This document shows positions 22,886-35,886 of a stretch of 64,000 nucleotides of DNA, piece after piece. Source of the stretch: Aquatica leii. Its lineage: Eukaryota; Arthropoda; Insecta; Coleoptera; Lampyridae. The notes below the pieces were generated by a model. It did not search any database. It saw only the letters and a program-made list of their open reading frames with translations, and had not been told where the DNA came from. Location of the stretch: the NCBI GenBank assembly GCA_035610365.1, contig CM069433.1:175352882-175416881 (forward strand), in the 5' to 3' direction. The position numbers and the translations under genes were made by a program. How positions within the stretch are numbered: the first letter of the stretch is position 1; the number at the start of each line of letters is the position of its first letter.

Positions 22886-23540
22886 CAGTGCACGCCGCTT
22901 ATTGAAATCATGGATAATATTATCAGTCGGGTAATGTTATCATTTTATTAAACAACGGGTCGGATGTATGCTACTACACAGAAAAAACAACGTTTATAGT
23001 AATCATAGTTTCGGTTTTTGTTATCAATTTGCTTCTCGGATTTGCTTCTATACATAAACAATACTTTATTTTGCATAAATTATTTTGCAGAATTTTTACA
23101 AAACGCTTGTTCAGAGTAAAAAAAATTTATCATTCTAACCTAACAATAATTATTTTGCATATTTAGCTTTATTTTTGCAGTGTTATTTATTTATTTAAGT
23201 ATTTTGAAAACATGTGGGTTCTTAGAATAACAACTTCATTAAACGACGTCTTATGTGATAACGTTATTATGTATTTATTTTTATTTTAACTAATTAACTA
23301 ACAGTGAATGAATTTTTGTATTTTTTTTAATAACGGCAGTAACAAACTATTTAATACAACAGGTAAGTAATTTTCGATTTATTGGACTCAAAATTTTTAA
23401 TTACCCGCTGTATGTATTTACTGTTTTTTAACCAATAAACAATTATTCGTTTTTTTTTGAGCTTTGGATATTGTTATCATTCGGTTATTGTTATTAAAAA
23501 CTCCAAGTCCCAACGTGATTCTATTAAGCGGCGTGCACTG
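22886..23540. mobile_element. pogo-like MITE (655 bp) with TA target duplication
   Basis: Starts CAGTGCACGCCGCTTA and ends with the exact complement TAAGCGGCGTGCACTG, flanked by TA on each side (22884-22885 and 23541-23542). Inside each end, ATTATCAGTCGGGTAATG-like text and its counterpart GTTATCATTCGGTTATTG form a subterminal repeat. CAG-initial TIRs with TA duplications are characteristic of the pogo/Tigger branch of the Tc1/mariner superfamily. The interior has no transposase frame, so it would depend on an autonomous relative. Confidence 0.85.
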
Positions 23541-23542
23541 TA

Positions 23543-24351
23543 GCTACTAATTATAAATTTGAAATTTAAATTACATGTTGTTAGTATATTTTAATAATAA
23601 AATTATTTTGATTTGCACATGTGTACTTGCAAATTATCAAATTATCTTAGTTTAAAAAATAATTTAAAACAGTATTTAATCTTTGATCTTATTTATATCT
23701 ATGAAATAAAATATATTTAAATATAAAAATTTAATTTTAAAATAGCTTCACTGACTATTTTGAAATTTTCTGTAATTATAGAATTATTTCTTGTAGTACA
23801 CAGCTAAGAAACACAGCTAGTTTATCAAGATAATATATCTGGAATATGTGTACATATACAGATGATTTTTACAAAGGATCTCAAAACATCTTTTATATTA
23901 AATATATACGAATCCGTCTTTGTAAGAACCGTCATAAAATTACTAGTAAGGTAACGTTTAATACTGAAGAAGTTATTTCTTTGCACAGGAGAAGTTATTG
24001 TAATAAAGTATATCAGTTCCGAATGCGAATCTAAACTTTTCCGCAGTCTGCATATTTCCGCCTTAATCTATAAAAATGTCGGAGTAAGGTCACAATGCCA
24101 CATCCCAAATCGATTAGAGTCCAAATTTACGCATAAATCCTTATACAAATATACCTTTTACAATACACTTTCATTTTTATTGTATTTACAATAAAAAAAA
24201 CAAAGTGCTTTTGAGATGTATTAATAAAATACAAAGAAATAAATTCAATATCTTTGGTTTATATCGTATAATCTAAAAGAAACGTAAATAAAGTAAAATC
24301 GGAACTAATTTATAAAAACATGGCAATATAAAAATATTTATGTTATCTTAC
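23543..24351. other. AT-rich, possibly intronic
   Basis: No gene or repeat recognised. If the two exons below are real, this is part of an intron of that minus-strand gene. Confidence 0.4.
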
Positions 24352-24420
24352 CGAACCAGTGGTTTTTGTTGTTTTCTTTATATTCCGAGACAAACAGCAT
24401 TGTAAACGTTTTTAGCAGTC
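24352..24420 (-). CDS. Candidate internal exon, 69 nt, phase 1-1 (host gene)
   Basis: Minus strand: acceptor TAATTCAG before 24420 and donor G/GTAAGA after 24352. The one frame that is free of stops starts with two bases of a split codon and ends with one, and reads LLKTFTMLFVSEYKENNKNH plus WF. That phase is exactly what the exon at 25258-25410 upstream requires. The other two frames contain stops. The pyrimidine tract before the acceptor is weak and I do not recognise the peptide, so a chance exon cannot be excluded. Confidence 0.3.
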
Positions 24421-25257
24421 CTGAATTACTGTAATTGCATACAATTTATTTTTCTTGTTATGAAATTCGTGTGATTTTTTGTACCGACGGAGTTTTAGTT
24501 AAATTAAAATTGCTTTTCCGTATTTTTGAGACAATAAATTAAAAACAGATTTAAAATAAAAATATACCAATGACAACAAATTGTTATGATTTACAGTTAT
24601 TGCAAATTGAATAGTAACGTAAGTTACAATATTTCATTCTTACGGTAGCAATGTTATGAATTTACGATTTATACTACTATAAGCATATTTTTATTATTAA
24701 TTTTTTTTATTTATGTATTTATTTGATCTATAGAAATACTGTCTTATGTGGTAAAATTTATTGTCTAATAAATAATTAATATTCTAAACCCAATAACAAA
24801 AAATGTTTAACAACCAAAGTAACGAAACAAAATGTATTAATCTTGATTTAATTTAAAAAACAAAATTGATATGTAATTATTAATTTTTAATTTGTGTATG
24901 CTTGTAGAAATTAACAAATAAGAAAAACTTTAGATTTTCTACAACATAAAACTGAAAACTATTTTAATATTCTTATTGCATATCTAAATGTTCGAAGAAG
25001 TTTTATGTAAGGTATTAATCAGTATGATATTTGAATGCACGTCGTTTGTCAGGAATGTCTTATCACTTTCGCTGAAAATTTATGCTGCTTAGGAATCTTA
25101 TTTAACGGATTCTAAGCGAGTTACATAAAAAATAGTAAAATCTTTGGTTTATTTATTCGTGGCCATATATGCATTTAAAATAAGTTATAAAGACGTTATA
25201 AAAATTTTTCAAATTAGCTAATACATATTTCAAAAGATTACATAAAGAGTTACTTAC

Positions 25258-25410
25258 TTGTGAGTTGTAAAAGTTGAAGTTTAAGTGCTCGTATTTCTGC
25301 TGTAAGCCTTTCAACTTCCTGGCGATTTTCTTCCTCTCTTTGTTGCAAAAGCAACTGATATCCTTGTCCGCTTTCTTGTTGATTGGAATCTTGTTGAACA
25401 GCAGTAGAAC
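25258..25410 (-). CDS. Coiled-coil exon of an unidentified host gene, 153 nt, phase 1-1
   Basis: Minus strand: acceptor TTTGCAG before 25410, donor CAA/GTAAGTA after 25258. The split-codon frame reads STAVQQDSNQQESGQGYQLL, then LQQREEENRQEVERLTAE and IRALKLQLLQLT: a Gln/Ser-rich start followed by clear heptads with Leu/Ile/Val at a and d positions, a parallel coiled coil. Base composition and codon use stand out from the AT-rich surroundings. The peptide does not match any transposon protein I know. Length is a multiple of three, so the exon could be skipped without a frameshift. I cannot name the gene. It is the best evidence for a host transcription unit in the window. Confidence 0.6.
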
Positions 25411-27790
25411 CTGCAAATTAGAATTTCAAATTATTCAATCAAAATTTAAATAATTTATGGTTTATAGCACACACTTAAAAACTTTCTATCGTGAAAATCC
25501 AAAAGAAACTTAAAAATATCTTATATAACAAAAAAAAATTTCGTTAAGTAGCTGTATTAATACTAAAATCACGTTTTATTATTGTAATGCATTAAAGAAA
25601 ATAGAAATTCAAGACGCTTTTCTGAAAGTTTGCGTTTTCTACTGTTACTTGACATTAAATTACCTGCTCGCTTAAGATAAGGTAAATTACAAGGCTATTA
25701 TGTAAGATAAGGTCCGACATACGCTGTGACAAAGAGGTGTTAAACACTAAAAACGGACACAATCAGCTGGTTTAAGTCTGCAGTTTTCTTTTTTCATGTA
25801 GATGCAGCTTCCACATAATTTATTTCTTATTTAGTAATGTTTGTTTATTTCTATAAACGCGTCAAACATTTTAATGTAAACGCATAAAAATTAGTTAGAA
25901 TACCGATTTTTAAAATTTTTAAATAAAATTGATACGCATTTAATAATGTTACAGCAACGAATAAAAATTTAATTGCATAGTCTTATGTTGGCGATCCATT
26001 CATTAAAGACAAACACTAAGACGATCTTTTAGGGCTGTTAGCTTAACAACCATTAATGCTTCTAATTCTACGAGAATATTGATTATGAACTTTATGTTAA
26101 TCAAACAATAGATTCTAAGGTCTAAATATAGTAAATGCTACATAAATTTCTACAAGAATTTGGTATAATCGTTTATGTCAACAGAATTATATTTTATGTA
26201 ATATAAAAATTAGCAAACCAAAATAAATAAAACAATAAAAATACTTTAACAAAATATGTTTTATTTAAAGACTTTTAACAAAGAATCAAAATTCAAATTT
26301 TATTTATTCAGAATAAATTATTCGACAACACAAAATAATTAGATAAAGATTTTCCATTCCGATTTTCATTCAACATATAACAGAATTTTTATCACTTTTA
26401 TAAACTAAAAATTTAGATTTTGTTAGTACCATAGAATGTTATATTTGACAATTAGTGTAGTGCAATTTTAACAATCGCTTTTATTCTCTGAATAAAGTGT
26501 CTTTTTTAATACCAAAGAAAAAAATTGTTGCTTGAGCAATAATTTCCAGATACATTAAAAGGTATTTTATTTCTAATATAATAAAATATTAAATTTAAAA
26601 TTATTTAACATATAAAAAGAATCAGCAAATACTTTATTATTTGCTGTATTTATAAAATCTGTAAAAAAGACTGACATTGTGTTACAAAGTAAATAACAAT
26701 AATTATTCAAAAAATATACTATTTGAAACGTGTAATAAGCAAAAAATCAATGTTTTATGTCAAACAATATTATTTTACTTAATTTTTTGTTTTTTAAAAG
26801 TTTTTAAAACTTTCTTATAATTTTTTTTAATAAACACTACAAGTTTCGATTATTCAAAAATTTGTCATCATACGGGGTATCATATACATTAACATAAAAA
26901 AATAAAAATTCAAATATTAAACTTTACAAAATATAAAAATTATTATAGAAATCAAAATTTTCTAATAAAATTAAATATTTGAAGTTTGATTTTTCAATGT
27001 TAATGTATGTACGCCTGATGATGACAAATAGTCAAAACATATAGTTTATTTTAAAAAAAATTACAAAAAAAGTTATGTGAAGGTTTTTAATTATTTAAAA
27101 AAAATAAAATAATATAATACTAACACATTTCGAGTTTTTTTTTAATGTAAAAAAATATATTTTTCTATCTTTAATTTTGTAGTTAAAAACAAATCTAAAA
27201 AATTGAAACATTTAATAATTATAATTTTTTTTATTTAATGAAAATTTTCTTTTTGATTTAGCTAAACTTAAAAAATGACAAAATTAAATTAAAGATAAAA
27301 ACAAATAGTGTGGTAAAAATTTCCAAAAATACGTAAAATCAAATAAAATACTATTTCTCACCATCAATTTAACTGTCTAACAACACCAAAATAAATTAAT
27401 AAATATTACCATCTTAACTACATCAAAAATAGAAACATTGCAAATGCAAATATTGGAATAAAAAATGTTACGGTTAATCGGAATAAATTATGTTATTTTT
27501 TAAGACTACAAAAACATATACATAATATTTGTACTAATTTTTAATAATTTTATATGTTTAATTATTATATTGCTTTGATTTATTTACATTTTTGTATAAC
27601 TAAATGTTATTGTATAATATGTAATTTTAACGTGATTATGATTTATTGATTATTTTGTGAATGGTTTAGTTTTTTATTTTTTAAATGTTAGACTAAGAAA
27701 TGCAAACGCAGTGCAAAAACTGCAGTCCAATACGCCTGACCAAAACTAGTTATAAAACTATATAATCTGAAGCATAATAAAAAGAAAAAT
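25411..27790. other. AT-rich, probably intronic
   Basis: No gene recognised. Contains the inverted repeat at 26861-27030. A splice-bounded stretch at about 25670-25780 was examined and has stops in all frames. Confidence 0.45.
26861..27030. repeat. Imperfect inverted repeat, possible short MITE
   Basis: TTTGTCATCAT...ATACATTAACAT (26861-26895) faces ATGTTAATGTAT...ATGATGACAAA (26997-27029). Arms are about 35 bp with a few mismatches; the interior is A/T only. No target duplication was identified. Confidence 0.6.
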
Positions 27791-27799
27791 TAAAGGAAA

Positions 27800-27960
27800 A
27801 GAATTCACTTTTGTTGTTCTGAAAGCTGCATTTGATACAGTAGACAAAAAAAAACTAGGAAAAATTAAGGTACACAAAAAACTGATAAATGCTATGAGAA
27901 GTTCAAATAAAACAGTCAGCAGGGCAGATGTCAGGCAAACTTGTAATGCACAAAATAATT
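27800..27960 (+). pseudogene. LINE reverse-transcriptase scrap
   Basis: The plus-strand frame reads EFTFVVLKAAFDTVDKKKL, then HKKLINAMRSSNKTVSRADV. The first is RT block A (D-x-KAAFDTVD, with the catalytic Asp region); the second is the following helix typical of Jockey/RTE-type LINEs. Only about 50 codons survive. Confidence 0.6.
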
Positions 27961-28289
27961 AAGCAGCCTAAGCCCTTTGATTTTTATAACTATTATGAAC
28001 AAGATAACCAAAAAAATACAATCATTTGGAAACAGTCATAGAATACAAGTTTACAAAGATTTGTAATCAAATATAATAATTATCCGTGCAGTCGATGAAG
28101 AAGGATTTGACACGCAAGTGGATAATTTCTATTTTTCAATAATAGTTATTTACATAAAAGTCAGGAAAACCTCATATTCCTGAAAAGGAGCTAAATTCAA
28201 ATACGATGCACTTTGTGCCGAATATTTTAAAGCTTCGAGTCAAGTAAAAGACTTTACTGACGTGTTTTGTATTAAGTTTTTCCGGAAAT

Positions 28290-29466
28290 TTTAAAAAAGA
28301 CGAACTTTACAAATTTTAGAAATTGATTTTAGAAATTCCACAAAAATCAAGTTTGTCAATTTTGTTGGCAACTATGATTACAAAGAATTTTGAGTCTTGT
28401 AAAGTCTTTACAGTACTATTTTGGAAAATTCAATTTTCCTGCACGTTAATAAGCAGGAGAATGTTGTTTTTAAGACGATATCCGAAAAAAGTCATTTATA
28501 ATAATATCTCTATTGCAAATTGCGAATAGTTTAATGAATTTGCCGCTTTCCGAAACAAAATCAAGTCCAAAACTTAAATAAAATCTCGTTGCGTCAGTTT
28601 AATGGAAATTAAAAAAAATTACGATCTCTTCAGTTACAAATCCACTTGTAGCTAACCTTCACAATCAAATGAACCAAAATACTTCTGTCATGCAACGCGT
28701 AATATCTAAAGAGTGAACATCATTCTTCTCGACATTTTTGTAGCAAATATTAAAACGTTTAAAGACTAAACTTTTTTGTAGATTTTTGGGATATCTTTTT
28801 ATTTAAAATAATTATTCAAAAACTTGATCCAAAAACGCGAACAGAATTAGAAGTTGCATTTAGCACAACTGATATGCCGTCTTATTTGCAATTAGTTAAC
28901 TTTTAGAAAATGACGCTAAAGCATTAGATTCAGTTTAGTTTATAAATTTGAGCTTAAACAAGCATAAATATTTAGGTGCGTCCACACCGCAGCGCAATAC
29001 CGCACAAAACATTTGCGAACGTTAAAAATTGCATCGAATATGATTAGTAAAGAGCGGACAGTCAGGCAATTGCCTGGAGCCTGCTTATTTTGCCTTTTTC
29101 TGTAATTTCTTGTCTTTTTTGCCTTTTTAAAAAGTATTGTTTTATATTGCCTTTTTATATATAAATTTTGAAAAGTTTGTGTAAACAGTGTTTTATTAGG
29201 TAGATGACAATAACGCATTACAGAATTTTACTTAAATTACGTACAATAATGTAATTAAAATTTTTTTGCTCAAAAGGTCTTACCACGAACGTATAAATAA
29301 TAACAGGAATTTTCATGTTTTGTTAAACAATGGTTCCCAGAAAACATTAAATACAAAAGCCGCTTATAGAAAAGAACTATTGTACGAATTTATACTAGGA
29401 TTATGTACAATGACAAAATACTATTTACAAAACCAAAAGGATTTCAGAATGAATCATATTTTATAG
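28290..29466 (+). pseudogene. BEL/Pao retrotransposon relic, gag to protease
   Basis: Several short matches in the expected order on the plus strand. NISIANCE-FNEFAAFRNKI appears near 28510-28565. KLDPKTRTELEVAFSTTDMP followed by SYLQLVNF (about 28822-28905) is the distinctive gag segment of BEL/Pao elements (family pattern KLDPxxRxxWE...PT...L..FL). Then come ENDAKALDSV at about 28907-28935 and a Cys motif LPGACLFC near 29075. FHVLLNNGSQKTLNTK at about 29310-29360 corresponds to the BEL protease box LLDSGSQ, here with Asp changed to Asn. Frames shift repeatedly. Later domains (RT onward) are not seen before the P-element relic begins. Confidence 0.5.
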
Positions 29467-29832
29467 GTCTATTCAGTACCTCAATAAAGCAAACAAAAAT
29501 AAATAATTTTAATTCTGTCCGGTGGGATTCCTTTAATCACTAAAACACATGAATAAAATATTCTTTGTTTGTTATACATACCTGTGACACAGATTAACGT
29601 TTAAATGTTTTAAGACAGATGCGCAACACGAGTTGTAGAGATTCTTTGCGCATGCCCTAATTCTCCATTTTATTATTGATGTTGTAAACAACTTAGTAAA
29701 CAACAAACGATTTTCCTTTATTCAGTTTATTCTCTAATTTTATTTATCGTATTAACTACTAGGACTTAATTTGTGTTGTAGTGTTAGTGAATTTTCTTCT
29801 TAAAAAGTACATATCTTGTGGTTTGTGTAAAA

Positions 29833-31940
29833 ATGTCTTGCAAAGGTCGCGGTGGAACTTGGTACATGGTTTCTTGTTGTATTTCAAATACTAAGCAAAA
29901 GTTGTGTGTTTTTTTTGGACTGCCAAAAGAATCTGAGAGGTAAACTAAAACTTACGCATTTACAACGTTTTCTTCTTATATCTTACTTATAGACGTAAAT
30001 TATGGTTGAAACAGATCGGAAGAATGGATCTTGATGTGGATTGTGGAAACCACTTTAAAGTTTGTAACTTACATTTTGAAGATGTTATGTGTTTAAACGA
30101 TTTAAAGAACCGACTGAAACCAAATGATGTACCAACATTGCTATTACCAGAACATCGAGGGCTAATCAATCGACAGGCGAGTAACTGTTTTCGATAAATT
30201 GATTATGAGTATGAAACAACTCGATAATTAGTCAACAATTAGAAGTTATCAAACAAGAAGTTTATTAAACTAAATAACTTTATTTGTATTATAATGTAAT
30301 TTTAAATAATTTTTAGATATGCCACTTACAGAGTTGCAGGTAGTACAGCTAGATGTACCTAAACCCAAAATAAACATTATAAGTGTTCAAGTAATTTCTT
30401 CAGGTAATATTTATGACATATTAGTAATGTAAATAATGCAGTGCTTACTTTAATTTAGGTGATTGTCAACCATTGTCGACTTCCTCATTTGCGGTAGAAC
30501 CTGTTCTGTCAACATCACCACCAAGTGTCTCATGTGTTGAAATTCCAACATCACCACCACATGTTTTATGTGCTGGAACTCAAACAAGTCAACTTTTATC
30601 TATAAATACACCTCGAAAGAACAAAATGCGATCTAAGATAAAAACCCTAAGAAAACAATTAAGTAAAGCAACGGATGCTAATGTTGAGAAAGACAAAGCT
30701 TTGCAACTTGAGCAACTTAGAAAATTATGCTATAAGTATTTTCCTAAGCCATTAGCTGAGATATTAAATGGGCAAATATCTCTAATAGGCAGATCTTCTA
30801 AGGGGCATAGGTACAGTTCTGATTTTAAGCAAATATAATATAATATAATAATAATAATTTGTTAATCAATACGATTTCGTTATTACAGAATAATTATTGT
30901 AAAGTTAGAGCAATTATTTCAGATTTGAGTTCAAACTTTTATAAATTTGCAAGTGACATAGAAATAACTCCCGATCGTCCTTATTTTATTATAAACAATG
31001 AAAAGATTTTTTACATTTTCGATCCACCTCATTTAATGAAAACAACACGCAACAATTTTTTTAAATATCAATTTAAATTTAACGATTCTTTAACAGATAA
31101 ATCCCATATCCAAAAATTTTATGATCATGACAAAACTTTACCTCTTAGGCTAGCCCCAAAACTAACTAATAAACATATGGATCCCTATAACTTTGACAAA
31201 ATGAGGGTGAAATATGCAGTACAGGTTTTAAGCTCTACAGTAGCGGCCGCTTTAAGTACTCATATGTCATTTGGTGCATTGCAAGCAGCATCCTTGGGCA
31301 CAATAACCTTTATAGAAAAAATGGATAAGTTGTTTGATATGGTAAATTCTTCATCATTCGAATCCTCTAAATTGTACAATCGTCCCTTTACAGGTGAACC
31401 TTACCAATTGGAATTCTTGAAATAAATACTTAATCTATTTAAAACCATACAGCTTGTTAGTAAATCAGGTAAAAATGTTACTAAACAAATTAAAAGTTTA
31501 TTGTGTTGGCAAATCACAATATGGTCTTTTTTAAATATGTGGAAACATTTAGGGAAACGTACCTTGTTTACAAAGCGTTTGAATTAGGACTGCCTCGAAA
31601 ATTTTTTTGGTGCCGTCAGACAACAATGTGGGAACGCACGAAACCCTACACCAATTCAATTTCAAAGGGCTTTCAAAAAATTGTTTTGTTTAAATTTTTT
31701 TGTCATGCAAATGGGGCACATTGTAATGATGATTTTGATGAAATTCTAAATAAGGTCGGTAGGGAACTTCACAATTTTGAAGTGGTTCAGCAAATACAAA
31801 TTCCACATAAAATTTTTTTTAATTTACAGATGCTTTTGAAATTGTTCTGGCAATTCTACCATTCTAGTTTAATTTCATGTCAAAGTTGTTCAGGAACTGA
31901 GCTTTCATTACACGTCGTAGTAGACATCGTCAAGATTTGA
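29833..31940 (+). pseudogene. P-element-type transposase with THAP domain, internally deleted
   Basis: Starts ATG 29833. Exon 1 (29833-29939) and exon 2 (from 29993) are separated by a clean 53-nt intron (GTAAAC...TTATAG, 29940-29992) and together encode a THAP zinc-dependent DNA-binding domain (SCC..., WLKQIGRMDL, CNLHFEDV, VPTLLLP). A likely intron 30175-30318 and exon 30319-30400 follow. The next exon (about 30462-30838) has Ser/Pro-rich text, then a coiled coil (KNKMRSKIKTLRKQLSKATD) and RYSSDFKQI. The first part of the RNase-H-like catalytic core is missing; text resumes at 30889 (VRAIISDLSSNFYKF) with FDPPHLMKTTRNNFF, MRVKYAVQVLSSTVAAAL and RPFTGEPYQLEFLK. One frame then runs on through stops at 31423 and about 31589 (DCLENFFGAVRQQCGN), with a frameshift near 31700. 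Dead copy; no terminal repeats found. Confidence 0.9.
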
Positions 31941-34900
31941 AACCAATTTATTCCAGGTTTTGGTGATGTTTATTTATGTAATAAAATACATTTAATTAGC
32001 TTTATTCATTGTAATTACAACAATTTTGATTCTAAGAATTTACAAAAGACAAATTAAACATAAAACGATATTTAAAAACATCTTTATACATATAAATATC
32101 TGACTTTTTTTAATTTTATTCTAAACTGATTTGGATTAACAATTACATAAACACTTTAATCATATCAACTAACTACACCAAATTGCGTATTAAAACTGTA
32201 ATTAAATATGAATGCAGGTTTAAAATTTTATTAGTGCAGATACACTTTTCTGTTACGTTCTATATGAACGATAATAAAACGTCAAGAAAATATGTTACTT
32301 CACATTTTAGTTAAAACTTTTCAAACTTACAACATGTAATTTAATAAAATTAAAAACTCAAAACTTTTAAGTGTTAAAATGCAACTGTAATAACTTTAAG
32401 TGCAATGTTTGCTGGCTAAATTTATTATATTAATCATAACACGTACTGGACAGTAGCCAAAATTATACACATGCTACAGCATTTAGTAAACAGAACGCAA
32501 TTACATTTACAAACATTAATTATATATTTTTGTTTGTGGTAGAAATTGACATATCAAGTAACGTACGTCTAAATTTTTATGTTTTGGTTTATGTAATTAA
32601 TGAGTTCAAAGTTACAAGAGTGAATTAACACGAATCTGTTATTTTATTGTGTACATGTGTTAATTAACTGATTTTTTTTAAAATGTATTTTACTAAATTT
32701 TAATTGCAAATTATGTTTTTACCATACATCCCAACCTAATTGATCTTGTTTCTAATTAGCTATTTACTATGTTTACATGTTTTTTTTTTAATTTTTAAGC
32801 CGTGTTATTAAACAAATAATCCAATATAAAAGCTTAAGCCACAACTTGTTACTAACTTTATCGCAACTTTTTTTTTGAGTAATAACAATACAAAAGGTCA
32901 TTTCCAGTAAAAAAACGTACTTTGTTAATTATTATAGTTAATTATGTGGTTATTTATACTAAACAGATATAAATTTATCTTTCTGTATTTTGTTACGTTA
33001 TCAACTGTAATTTCTATATCACTACATTTTTGTGGTAAAGTTTTTAGATGAGTTAAAACGGTTAATTATGTAATGCTAAAATATATACATATAAAAAAGA
33101 TGTATATTTGCAAAACAAATAATTTAAAATGTAAACTGCGCACTACTAAGCTATCATTTAATAAAGAAAAGAAAATACAAAAAAATTATAATAAAAACGT
33201 ATGCATGCAATTCGAAATTAATACCGTAATTACTGGAGAAAATCCATAAAAATTAAATAACGTTTATTTAAATCTACTCAAACTGTTACTTCTTTCGTAT
33301 ATATAATTTCAATTTTATAAAACTTTTTTTTAACGTTTTTTCGTTTATTATTTCATTGTAATAGTGAAATGTATCTATTTTTAATAGTTCTATCATTTCA
33401 AAAAGATATAACGTAGTTTTAAAATAAAATTACCAAAAATTCAAATTTAAAAATTATATTTGATTAAAAAGAATTGTAGTCAGTTATTAAAGTTAAAATA
33501 ATTTTTAATTTACATCAACTAATGAGTTTTGTAAATTTAAAAAAAATCAAGAGAAGTTTACTTTTAAGACGAATAGATTATACAAAAATTAAAGATTTTT
33601 GTGTATAATCGTTAGAAATGTTTTTTTATTTCTACATTTTACACAATAATAGATTAAATCTTTAATAAGAAATTAAATAAGACAACATTTTTTGTTAAAC
33701 TGTGTATATGACAAAATAGATTATATCACACTTGTATACAATTGTAATTATTCAAAAAAAATATGGTACGTTAACAATATTTTAAAATTTGAGAAATATT
33801 ATACAACAATTATTATTTCTCCTACAAAAATTCAATAAAAATGTATATAAATTAAAAAAACTTTTGTGATTTTTTATTAATAGAAATAGACAAAAACAAT
33901 GGTGTAAAGTCTTTTTAAATAATACACCAAAATCAATTTCATTAACTCTAAAAGCCATTCTTTTTAATAAAATTTAATTAAAGCAACTACAAACGCTTTA
34001 GAATTCTTTGATTTTAACACTTTTGCATATTTATACAAATTCTTTTAATGATTTAAACCTGAACAGCAAAGTTTTCTTGTTTACCCCATAAATTTCACAC
34101 TTTTACAATTTAAAAGCAGCATTTATCTAATATTTCAAATTAAATCTCACTTTTTACATATTAATGTTTCATTTTCATAATTAAAAAAAAACATTTTATA
34201 TAAAAACACAAGAGTAATGTTTTTATTGCGGAACTAACCACGTTTTGTGGTATTATAATTTGAGTTACACACGAAGATACCGTTTTGATTAGTAACTTAA
34301 ACATTTTAAAACAAATAAATTAATTTTAATGTTAAATAGAAAATGATTTAAAACGTTCACAAATTAGTACGCTGAAACAATATTTAACTACAAGAATAAA
34401 CAAAGTATACAAATTTGAGATACGCCTTTTAGAAATTTAATTGTAGCGCAGGAATAAATTTTGGAACAAATCAATAACTATATCTAAATTAATTTGTTTT
34501 ATATTTTTTATTTGAGGCTGCTAACAATTATTTTTTTAGTTTAATAAGAACTAATATCCATCGTAAAGTAACCGATTTATTTGATAAATTTACTAGTTTA
34601 ACAATACGTTACTTTATTTATTATAAATGAATCAATTTTTTTACGTTGTCTGGGAATAACTATATCAACACGCTATTGTATAAAATCCAGTTTTGTGTAA
34701 AATTTTTTGACACGCATTAATAAATATCTCAGTAAACACAATTCGCTTCAAATATGTAAATGCTGCATAACAAAATAATGTAACAATTACAAATGACTGT
34801 TATAAAACGTATATATATTCAGGTGTATATTATATTTAGGTTACATAGAAATAACATATCGGTATTACGTCACTTACATTTAACACTGTTATCTAAGTGA

Positions 34901-35886
34901 TGCATTTAAAAAGTTACCTAGAGTTTTATCTTTATATGAAACGAAGATTACATAAAACATATAGTAATATAACTGCAGCATATTGCGAATGATGAATTAA
35001 ATACTTAACTCTCTGAATATAAATTCTGTAAACTCAAATTTTTGTGTATTTTAAACTATAATTAATTTTTTTTTTAAATTTAATCTTGAATTTTATAAAA
35101 AGTTTTATAATAATTTTCATAAGATTATAAATTGACTAACATATAAGGCCCAAAGAATATTACCAGTCTTACAAAGAGACAGCAGAGACAAATTATCCAA
35201 AAAGGATTTGAGGAAATTACGAACCGCACTGCTTCTTCAACTAGTAATACTAATCAAGAACGAAGCTCTACAAACTAAATCTACCAATTGTGGAGTAAGT
35301 GCAAATGTTAAAGATGTCATCTAAGGATAAGAATTGTCATCCATTCTTTTGTGTAGTAAAAGAAAGAAATTAATTGAACTATTTTGTTTATAACTTATGT
35401 TTTGCTATAATTTTATTTTGAGGTTATTAATAATGATTGATGATTAGACTTTGCTGTATCATAAGCTCTTCATAAGTAAAAATTATTTTTTACTTTTTAG
35501 TTCGGTTTGCTATCAAAGCGTGTTTTTATTTTAGTTTTTTAAAACTATAATTTTTAGCATTCAAGTTGGAAAATAGATAAGGTATACCCTCATTTAAAAT
35601 TTAAGAAAACAGTTGATCACACTTAACGTGTATATATTTGGATGGTTTTATGCTATCTACAAAAGCTCCAGATAATTGCTGTCTTTTACAAGATGGGAAA
35701 GTATTTATTATAGAACAGTTTTTAATACAAAATACAGAGATATATATGTTAAGAAAGAAATATACAAACTTAAGTTTGTATTTTAACATACCTTGTGATT
35801 CCAGAAAACTTTTTATTTTTAAGATTAGTGAAAATATATTGAAACGTTCGAGAAGTTATCTGCAAATTCAATACCCTTCTGGAAGT
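31941..35886. other. Long AT-rich gene-free stretch
   Basis: Nearly 4 kb with no credible gene, RNA or transposon end. A short open stretch at about 35150-35330 (KDLRKLRTALLLQL) was not matched to any family. Confidence 0.5.

Noticed and set aside
25670..25785. Splice-bounded exon candidate (CTGCAG acceptor, GCAG/GTAATT donor, minus strand)
   Set aside because: All three frames contain stops, so it cannot be an internal coding exon; an untranslated exon cannot be shown.
29560..29640. Strong minus-strand donor (CACAG/GTATGT) suggesting a first exon divergent from the P relic
   Set aside because: No open frame or acceptor partner found; likely chance or an untranslated exon that cannot be supported.
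35150..35330. Open stretch KDLRKLRTALLLQLVILIKN on the plus strand
   Set aside because: No start, splice context or family match that I can defend.
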